DNA of 10,972 nt, from positions 1-10,972 of the forward strand of contig QHZK01000099.1 of assembly GCA_003224635.1 (NCBI GenBank), given 5' to 3'. The position numbers and the translations under genes were made by a program. Shown here one piece after another: positions 6,104-10,972 of the stretch. The stretch's first letter is position 1. Each line of letters opens with the position of its first letter. This DNA comes from Acidobacteriota bacterium. GTDB taxonomy: Bacteria; Acidobacteriota; Terriglobia; UBA7540. The notes below the pieces were generated by a model, which saw only the letters and a program-made list of their open reading frames with translations, was not told the DNA's origin and did no database searches.

Positions 6104-7822
6104 TCAGCGGCGCGTGTATACCAGCTTCCCGCCCAGGTACGTCTGCTCGACCTGGACGCTTCTAACCTCGTCCACCGGGCATGTCAGAATGTCCCGGTCG
6201 AGAACAATCAGGTCGGCCAGCTTCCCCTTCTCGAGTGAGCCTTTCTCCTTTTCTTCAAAGGTCAGGTACGCGTTATTGAGGGTGTACAGGCGGATGGCCT
6301 GCTCTCGGGAGATGCGCTGCTCCGGATGCAGGGGCTGATCCGTCCAGCGCGGCTGCCGCGTGAGGGTAATCCACATGCCGAGAAAAGGGTTGTAGGGATT
6401 GATCGACCGCAGGCTGCCGATCTTCTGCATGTGATCGGAACCGCCACCCACGATGACGCCGTTGTCGAACAGGCTCTTATAGGGCTGGAAATAAGCGAGC
6501 CGCTGGTTGCCAAACTGCTTTCGCAGGGTGGCGCCGTCCAGCCACAACCAGGCCGGCTGAAGGTCGAGCACGATTCCCAGCGCCTTCATCTTCTGGATGG
6601 CGGCCGCGGTCATGAAGTTGGCGTGCGTTATGCAGGGCCGCGCCGGCCGGACCGGAAACTCCTTGTTAACCTCGGAGTACGCGTCGACCATGGCCTGGAC
6701 CGCGCCGTCACCCACCGAATGGGCGGTGAATTGCAGCTCGTTCTGCAGGGCAAAACGCGCGATCTTGTACAGCTTGTCGGGCTCGATATACCGCATCCCG
6801 CGGTAGTTCGGGTCGTCGATGGAATAGACCTGGCTGAGGCCCCAGGGCTCGAGCATATAAGCGCTGCCGGTGAGCATGCCGCCATCCAGGTACGTCTTGA
6901 TGCCTCGCACCCAGAGCATGTTGTCGTATCGGTGCAGGGGGCCTCGCGCCGCGGACAGAATGCGCTGCTTGACCTGGTCGAGCGGCATCTGCGCGTCCAC
7001 GCTGTACATGACGTACACGCGGCAGGTCAGCTCGCCCTTCTCCCGCAGGCGCCGATAAAGTTCGATGCCCTGGTCGCCCAGGTCTCGCTCCGACAGGCTG
7101 GTGATGCCCACCGAATTGTAATCCGTGAGCAGCATCTTCAGGCGCCGGAGGCGGTCCTCGTCGGTGGGGGTCTTGTCGCCGGAGTGGATTTTGATGAGGC
7201 GGCTGCAACTGCGAAGAATGCCGGTCGGCTCGCCGTTCGGGTCGCGCTCGATGCGCCCCGGCTTTCCGTCCGCGATCTCAAAATTCTTGTCGATGCCGCT
7301 GAGTTTCAGCGCCAGCGAGTTGACGGACGCGTCCGGGCCGGTGCCGAAATAGACCGGGTTTCGCGGCGCCGCCGCATCCAGCTCGGCGCGCGTGGGGAAG
7401 CGCTGGTCCCGCAAACGAGTGACGAAGACCTGCGTGAGCGCGATCCACTCCCCCTCCTTAGCGACGGCCGCGCGCGACTTGATGTACCATAGCACGTCGG
7501 CGATGGTCTCCATTTCGGGGACGGGGTGGTCGAACTCGTACATGGCAGCATCGGCCGCGTGCACGTGAGAGTCGATCAACCCCGGCAGCACTGTCTTGCC
7601 GCGCAGATCGATTTTGCGGGTGCTCGGGCCGGCGAGCCTCGCCACCTCCTCGCGCGCGCCGATACCCACGATGCGCTCGCCACGGATCGCGATCGAATCC
7701 ACAACGCGGAATTGTTGGTCTGCCGTAACGATCTTTCCGTGGTAGAGGATCACGCCGGCTTCCTGCGCATACGCGGGCGCCGTGGAGATGAAGACAGCCA
7801 CCATGAGAATGCGAAGGGACAT
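6104..7822 (-). CDS. Exported YtcJ-type amidohydrolase (Amidohydro_3 family)
   Basis: The 572-residue protein belongs to the amidohydrolase superfamily, YtcJ/Amidohydro_3 branch (PF07969), metal-dependent hydrolases of amide, N-formyl or similar bonds. A cleavable signal peptide is clear (MSLRILMVAVFISTAPAYAQ, residues 1-20, cut near AYA). Metal and catalytic motifs are in order: GLIDSHVHAAD (H86, H88), GIKTYLDGGMLTG with K309 at the usual bridging-lysine place, FTAHSVGDGAV (H368), CITHANF (H400) and GGGSDHMQ with the catalytic D463. The C-terminal EKGKLADLIVLDRDIL closes the small beta-sandwich domain. ATG 7822 has GAGGA upstream at 8-nt spacing. Length is normal for the family. The substrate is unknown: relatives are often annotated only as putative. 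It is divergent from the GH20 gene, with about 380 bp between. Confidence 0.95.
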   Translation of the reverse strand: MSLRILMVAVFISTAPAYAQEAGVILYHGKIVTADQQFRVVDSIAIRGERIVGIGAREEVARLAGPSTRKIDLRGKTVLPGLIDSHVHAADAAMYEFDHPVPEMETIADVLWYIKSRAAVAKEGEWIALTQVFVTRLRDQRFPTRAELDAAAPRNPVYFGTGPDASVNSLALKLSGIDKNFEIADGKPGRIERDPNGEPTGILRSCSRLIKIHSGDKTPTDEDRLRRLKMLLTDYNSVGITSLSERDLGDQGIELYRRLREKGELTCRVYVMYSVDAQMPLDQVKQRILSAARGPLHRYDNMLWVRGIKTYLDGGMLTGSAYMLEPWGLSQVYSIDDPNYRGMRYIEPDKLYKIARFALQNELQFTAHSVGDGAVQAMVDAYSEVNKEFPVRPARPCITHANFMTAAAIQKMKALGIVLDLQPAWLWLDGATLRKQFGNQRLAYFQPYKSLFDNGVIVGGGSDHMQKIGSLRSINPYNPFLGMWITLTRQPRWTDQPLHPEQRISREQAIRLYTLNNAYLTFEEKEKGSLEKGKLADLIVLDRDILTCPVDEVRSVQVEQTYLGGKLVYTRR

Positions 7823-7873
7823 CGATCAAATCCTCGATTCAGAAATTTCAAACCGCTCGCCTTAAGGGCAACC

Positions 7874-7879
7874 ATGATA
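7874..7879 (-). promoter_or_regulatory. Possible -10 for the amidohydrolase gene
   Basis: The minus strand reads TATCAT from 7879 to 7874, a 5 of 6 match to the -10 consensus, about 50 nt before ATG 7822. The -35 region at 17 nt spacing (TTTCGC) is poor, so this is weak evidence alone. Confidence 0.25.
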
Positions 7880-7950
7880 CGCCGCGAGACCGGTCGGCGA
7901 AAGCTCGCCCGCCGCGTAGACATGAGCCAAGTTTCCGAAATGAGCTCGTT

Positions 7951-7968
7951 CCTTCGGGGCCCCGAAGG
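7951..7968. promoter_or_regulatory. 18-nt perfect palindrome in the divergent control region
   Basis: CCTTCGGGGCCCCGAAGG is identical to its own reverse complement. It lies between the divergent amidohydrolase and GH20 genes, 19 nt before the TTGACA of the putative GH20 promoter. It could be a dimeric repressor site or simply part of a repeat; I see no second copy in the window. Confidence 0.35.
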
Positions 7969-7987
7969 TGTCGATCCCACCATGCCG

Positions 7988-8015
7988 TTGACAAATTGCG
8001 CCCGAATGTTGTACA
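7988..8015 (+). promoter_or_regulatory. Putative promoter for the GH20 gene
   Basis: A perfect -35 TTGACA at 7988-7993 is followed after 16 nt by TGTACA at 8010-8015, a 3 of 6 match to the -10 consensus, with an extended -10 TG at 8007-8008. Transcription would begin near 8022, upstream of both candidate start codons (8053 and 8203). Confidence 0.4.
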
Positions 8016-8113
8016 GGGGGGGCGCAAATTCTCAGGCGCCGGAGACTTATCCATGATCGCAAAACAGGATTATGCACTTGACCCAAGGATCGGGGACTAC
8101 CTCTCACCCCCGG

Positions 8114-8138
8114 CCCCTCTCCCGCAAGGGGAGAGGGG
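8114..8138. repeat. Perfect 10-bp hairpin repeat, family F
   Basis: CCCCTCTCCC at 8114-8123 pairs perfectly with GGGAGAGGGG at 8129-8138 around the loop GCAAG. Together with the CTCTCACCCCCGG leading into it, this is a sequence I recall as a very common intergenic repeat in environmental bacteria. It lies downstream of the putative GH20 promoter and would form in the leader, or in the coding region if translation starts at 8053. Confidence 0.6.
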
Positions 8139-8163
8139 GGCTAGTTCAAAACCCGATGAATTT

Positions 8164-8191
8164 CTTTGCGCCTTGGCGTCTTTGCGTGAGG
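8164..8191 (+). repeat. Dispersed 28-nt repeat, family A, copy 2
   Basis: This copy matches 251-278 at 24 of 28 positions in the same orientation. Here it lies between the hairpin repeat and the GH20 gene and its last bases supply a possible Shine-Dalgarno (GAGGA at 8188-8192) for GTG 8203. Confidence 0.55.
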
Positions 8192-8202
8192 ATTTGTGTC
8201 AA

Positions 8203-10626
8203 GTGTTTAATCTCGTCCCAAAATATAGTGACACCGTCTCCTGTAGCGGCGGTCGAAGCCTTCGGTCCCTGGCCTGCTTTATCCCTCTAGCCCTCCTCGC
8301 TGTGGGGAAAGCTCCGGCGGAAGTCGTCTCACCACTTGGCGCGCGGGGGCATGCCACTCTTCCCGAGGTCCAGAAGTTCGAGCCGGGCGGCAGCGACTTC
8401 CAGTTCGGCGAAGGATGGCGGCTGCGGCTGGGTGAGGGCGTCGGGCCCAATGACGTGGCTGTCGAGACTCTGCGAGAAGACTTGCAATCGAGATTTCGCG
8501 TCACGATGACCCAATCCGGAGCCCCAGGCGGCCGCGCGAAGACCATAAGTCTCTCCATCGCGCCGAACTCTATCGAGGTCGGAGAAGCCACCGACCGCGA
8601 TCGGCGCGCGCTTGCCGAGCAGGCGTACAAGATCGCTCTCGCCCCCGGCAGCGTCAGCGTCAAGGCGAACGCCGCGCCGGGGCTTTTCTATGGTATCGAG
8701 ACCCTCATTCAGTTGTTGAGGCCGAAAGGCGGAAGTTTGTGGTTGCCGGAAGGAGAAATCACCGACTGGCCGGACCTTGGACTCCGAATCATCTATTGGG
8801 ACGACGCTCACCACCTGGAGCATCTGGACGTGTTGAAATCGGCTCTTCGCCGGGCGGCCTTTTACAAGATCAACGGGTTCGCCATCAAGCTCGAAGGCCA
8901 CTTCCAGTATAAGAGCGCCACTCCCATGGTCGAACCCTACGCGCTCGCGCCGGCGGAATTGCAGGAGCTCACGGATTACGCCTCGCGGTATCACGTCCAA
9001 CTTATTCCGTACCTGGACGGGCCCGCTCACGACGCCTTCATCCTGAAGCACCCGGAGTACGCCAGGCTGCGCGCGTTTCCGGAAAGCAACTACGAGTTCT
9101 GCGCGACCAACCCTGACACCTACAAACTGCTCTTCGGGATGTATCAGGACCTTTTAGACGCCAACCGGGGAAGCAAATACTTCGTTCTTTCGACCGACGA
9201 ACCCTATTACGTGGGACTGGCCAATAACCCCCAGTGCGATGAGGCGACTCGCGCCGGGGAGGCGGGAAGCGTCGGGAAGGTACTCGCCGAATTTGTCACT
9301 AAAACAGCGAACTATCTGCATGACCGGGGGAGGACGGTGATCTTCTGGGGCGAGTACCCATTGGTCCCGGAGGATATACCATCTCTGCCGAGCCACTTGG
9401 TGAACGGCGAAGTTTACGGGCCGAAGTTCGATCCGGCCTTCAGAGCGCACGGAATCCGGCAAATGGTGTACACCTCGACCGAAGGGTCGGAACCGGTCTT
9501 CCCCAATTACTACATTCTGCCTTCCACTCGACGGCTTCACCCTGGGCTGCGAGGGCCCGGGCGAGTCGCAGACATGGTCGATCACATTTCTTTCACTTCC
9601 ACCAGCGGCTTGTCGTTCACCCAGGCCGATGCGCCCTTGGCGCGACAGGCCGATTTGATGGGCGCGTTTGTCGCCGGGTGGGCCGATGCCGGGTTGCATC
9701 CTGAAACGTTCTGGCTTGGCTACGCCGCCGGACCCGCCGCGGCATGGCATCACGCATCAGACCCTCAAGAGTTGATGGACTCTTTTTACTCACTGTTTTA
9801 CGGTCCAAGCGCAACGGCGATGGGCCGCGTTTATCAGCTCATGAGCGAGCAGGCGCAGTTTTGGGAGGACAGTTGGGAAAGCGCCCCCTCAAGCGCGCGA
9901 CCTCCGATCTTCGGCGACTCGGACGCGATCTTCAAACCTGCTCGCCCGGCGCACGATCAGACGCTTCCCGCGTTGCCCGTACCCTCTGCGCAACTCCTGA
10001 AGCTCGAGTACGACTGGGGTCCGGACAATGCAAGGCGGCTCCAATTGGCGGCGGAATTCCTGAGTCAGAACGACGAATTGATCGATCTCGTGCATGCGAA
10101 CCTCCAGCGCGTGGAGTTCAACCGCTACAACCTGGAAGTCTTCCTCTCTGTGGCCCAACTTTGCCGTCAGAATCTTGAAATGCTTCTGGACCTAGGGAGC
10201 ATCAACGCCTCTCTTCAAACCGCGCAAGCCCAGGCGGGGCGAGGCGAGGCCGGGCGCGCCGTCGCGTCCCTTGACCGAGCGCTCGACCTCGCCGAATACA
10301 TGCGCCAGCGCCGCAACGCCGTCCTCCAGAACGTCACCGCGACGTGGTACAAGAGTTGGTTTCCGCGAGTGGCGGAGGCGAATGGCCGCCGTTATCTCGA
10401 TCGAGTCGACGACGTCAAGGACCACGAGCCGGTCCGGAGCGTCGACATGAGCTACCTTGTGTATCGCGAACTTCTGCTCCCGCTTCGGGATTGGGCAGAG
10501 CAGGTCCGGGCGGCCCGAAACCAATACGCACAGGCCAACCACATGCCCGCTCGGGACGACATGCTCGACTGGAAGGACACGAAAACGCTTCCCGCAAGGG
10601 AGCGCGTGGGCGACGAAGAGGATTAA
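8203..10626 (+). CDS. Family 20 glycoside hydrolase, hexosaminidase D-like, probably exported
   Basis: GH20 enzymes remove terminal N-acetylhexosamines (chitin fragments, peptidoglycan or glycans) by substrate-assisted catalysis. With GTG 8203 the product has 807 residues. A hydrophobic segment at about 23-34 (LACFIPLALLAV, then GKAPA) resembles a signal peptide; an N-terminal GH20b-like domain follows, ending APGLFYGIETLIQLL (158-172); then the barrel with LRIIYWDDAHHLEHL (194-208), LEGHFQYKS (230-238), LIPYLDGPAHDAFILKHPEY (267-286) and the catalytic Asp-Glu pair in LSTDEPYYVG (D332, E333, codons 9196-9201). A helical C-terminal domain occupies the rest. The LEGHFQY and KHPEYARLR strings match the HexD-type pattern rather than the chitobiase HWHLTDDQ motif. 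The start is uncertain: ATG 8053 has GGAG at 8-nt spacing, and the frame stays open back to TTG 7996, but everything before 8203 is repeat sequence. GTG 8203 has GAGGA at 10 nt. Confidence 0.85.
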   Translation: MFNLVPKYSDTVSCSGGRSLRSLACFIPLALLAVGKAPAEVVSPLGARGHATLPEVQKFEPGGSDFQFGEGWRLRLGEGVGPNDVAVETLREDLQSRFRVTMTQSGAPGGRAKTISLSIAPNSIEVGEATDRDRRALAEQAYKIALAPGSVSVKANAAPGLFYGIETLIQLLRPKGGSLWLPEGEITDWPDLGLRIIYWDDAHHLEHLDVLKSALRRAAFYKINGFAIKLEGHFQYKSATPMVEPYALAPAELQELTDYASRYHVQLIPYLDGPAHDAFILKHPEYARLRAFPESNYEFCATNPDTYKLLFGMYQDLLDANRGSKYFVLSTDEPYYVGLANNPQCDEATRAGEAGSVGKVLAEFVTKTANYLHDRGRTVIFWGEYPLVPEDIPSLPSHLVNGEVYGPKFDPAFRAHGIRQMVYTSTEGSEPVFPNYYILPSTRRLHPGLRGPGRVADMVDHISFTSTSGLSFTQADAPLARQADLMGAFVAGWADAGLHPETFWLGYAAGPAAAWHHASDPQELMDSFYSLFYGPSATAMGRVYQLMSEQAQFWEDSWESAPSSARPPIFGDSDAIFKPARPAHDQTLPALPVPSAQLLKLEYDWGPDNARRLQLAAEFLSQNDELIDLVHANLQRVEFNRYNLEVFLSVAQLCRQNLEMLLDLGSINASLQTAQAQAGRGEAGRAVASLDRALDLAEYMRQRRNAVLQNVTATWYKSWFPRVAEANGRRYLDRVDDVKDHEPVRSVDMSYLVYRELLLPLRDWAEQVRAARNQYAQANHMPARDDMLDWKDTKTLPARERVGDEED
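8241..8254 (+). repeat. Family B repeat end, copy 2 (partial)
   Basis: CTGTAGCGGCGGTC is identical to 2444-2457, the left end of the family B inverted-repeat element, but the matching right end is not present nearby. It falls inside the reading frame just before the signal-peptide-like segment of the GH20 protein, so it may be a remnant that replaced the original gene start. Confidence 0.45.
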
Positions 10627-10627
10627 A

Positions 10628-10643
10628 CGCGGTTAACACCGCG
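10628..10643 (+). terminator. Short hairpin after the GH20 stop codon
   Basis: CGCGGT at 10628-10633 pairs with ACCGCG at 10638-10643 around the loop TAAC, starting 2 nt after the TAA stop. No run of T follows, so it would be a weak or factor-dependent terminator, or an end-protecting stem. Confidence 0.3.
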
Positions 10644-10946
10644 ACCGCTTCGCAAAGTAATTTCTCCCACCCGTCCCATCTGTCCCTATGCCTGGTCTCT
10701 GATGTGATACGGTTGATGCGGTGCTATGGCGTCCGTTCGATGCGAAGCTTGTCGAACTGCGGAAGAATCGGCAGCGCCGGGGAATCTCGCAAGTTGTTCG
10801 TTGTCAGAGCGAGATTCCTCGCTGCGCTCGGAATGACAGCGCTTCCAATCATTCTTCACCAAGCTGCTGGGCTGGTCGAGAAAAGGGGATTTCTTGAGGG
10901 GGAACGAAGCCGTCATCTACATTAGAAACAGCAGCTTAACATTAAA
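10644..10946. other. Gene-free gap with one dispersed repeat
   Basis: This 303-bp gap follows the hairpin after the GH20 gene. Its only recognisable content is the family D repeat at 10788-10852. The open frames across it are made partly of that repeat and show no protein family. The last 100 bp become AT-richer, as expected just upstream of a gene. Confidence 0.5.
10788..10852 (+). repeat. Dispersed 65-nt repeat, family D, copy 2
   Basis: This copy is 56 of 65 identical to 3060-3124 in the same orientation. On the minus strand it reads CHSERSEESRSDNEQ. Unlike copy 1 it is not flanked by the 17-bp inverted repeats, so D and C are separate repeat families. Confidence 0.75.
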
Positions 10947-10972
10947 ATGGCCGAAAAACGAAGCCAATTTTC
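10947..10972 (+). CDS. Possible start of a gene running off the right edge
   Basis: ATG 10947 opens MAEKRSQF and the frame reaches the end of the window. The sequence before it is AT-rich (TTAACATTAAAATGG) without a clear Shine-Dalgarno. With only eight codons there is no basis for a function. Confidence 0.3.

Noticed and set aside
6326..7492. Long plus-strand open frame (388 codons) opposite the amidohydrolase
   Set aside because: It is a shadow of a well-supported enzyme gene with intact catalytic motifs and signal peptide on the other strand.
7526..8056. Plus-strand open frame spanning the amidohydrolase start and the divergent gap
   Set aside because: It mostly overlaps the amidohydrolase antisense and then runs through palindromic control DNA; no motif or codon bias supports it.
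10344..10925. Open frame overlapping the GH20 3' end and the family D repeat
   Set aside because: It starts out of frame inside the GH20 gene and its tail is translated repeat sequence.
1..10972. CRISPR array, tRNA or rRNA genes, phage or defence cassette
   Set aside because: No regularly spaced direct repeats, no cloverleaf or rRNA signature and no recognisable mobile or defence protein were found on reading both strands.

Overview
The window looks like an ordinary stretch of chromosome from a GC-rich, Gram-negative-like bacterium. I infer an uncultivated soil or subsurface Acidobacteriota or a relative. The reasons are the very high GC at third codon positions, two exported proteins, and short dispersed intergenic repeats of the kinds I recall from acidobacterial and other environmental assemblies. 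No rRNA, tRNA or phylogenetic marker confirms this.

Layout from left to right. 1-192: the C-terminal end of an unidentified + strand gene. 315-2339 (-): ligA, NAD-dependent DNA ligase, complete. 2340-2569: divergent promoter region with a short inverted-repeat element. 2570-2980 (+): small exported protein resembling DUF5666. 2981-3222: a gap made almost wholly of dispersed repeats. 3223-4191 (+): diacylglycerol/lipid kinase, followed 18 bp later by 4210-5229 (+), a YdjM-type membrane metal-dependent hydrolase; these two probably form an operon. 5308-5994 (-): a DedA/VTT-type membrane protein. 6104-7822 (-): an exported YtcJ-type amidohydrolase. 7823-8202: divergent control region with an 18-nt perfect palindrome and two repeats. 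8203-10626 (+): a family 20 glycoside hydrolase, closest in its motifs to hexosaminidase D-like members. 10627-10946: a gap with another dispersed repeat. At 10947 a possible new gene begins and runs off the end.

How the genes relate: the lipid kinase, YdjM-like and VTT proteins are all membrane or lipid associated, and the amidohydrolase and GH20 enzyme are predicted exported hydrolases. Nothing ties them into one pathway, and ligA is housekeeping.

I found no phage, transposase, toxin-antitoxin, CRISPR, biosynthetic cluster or defence system, and I do not think an undescribed system is encoded here. The most distinctive signal is in the non-coding DNA: at least six small repeat families occupy most of the gaps. 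In two places they run into genes: a heptamer tandem supplies the C-terminal tail of the lipid kinase, and repeats stay open in frame with the 5' end of the GH20 gene, making its start ambiguous.
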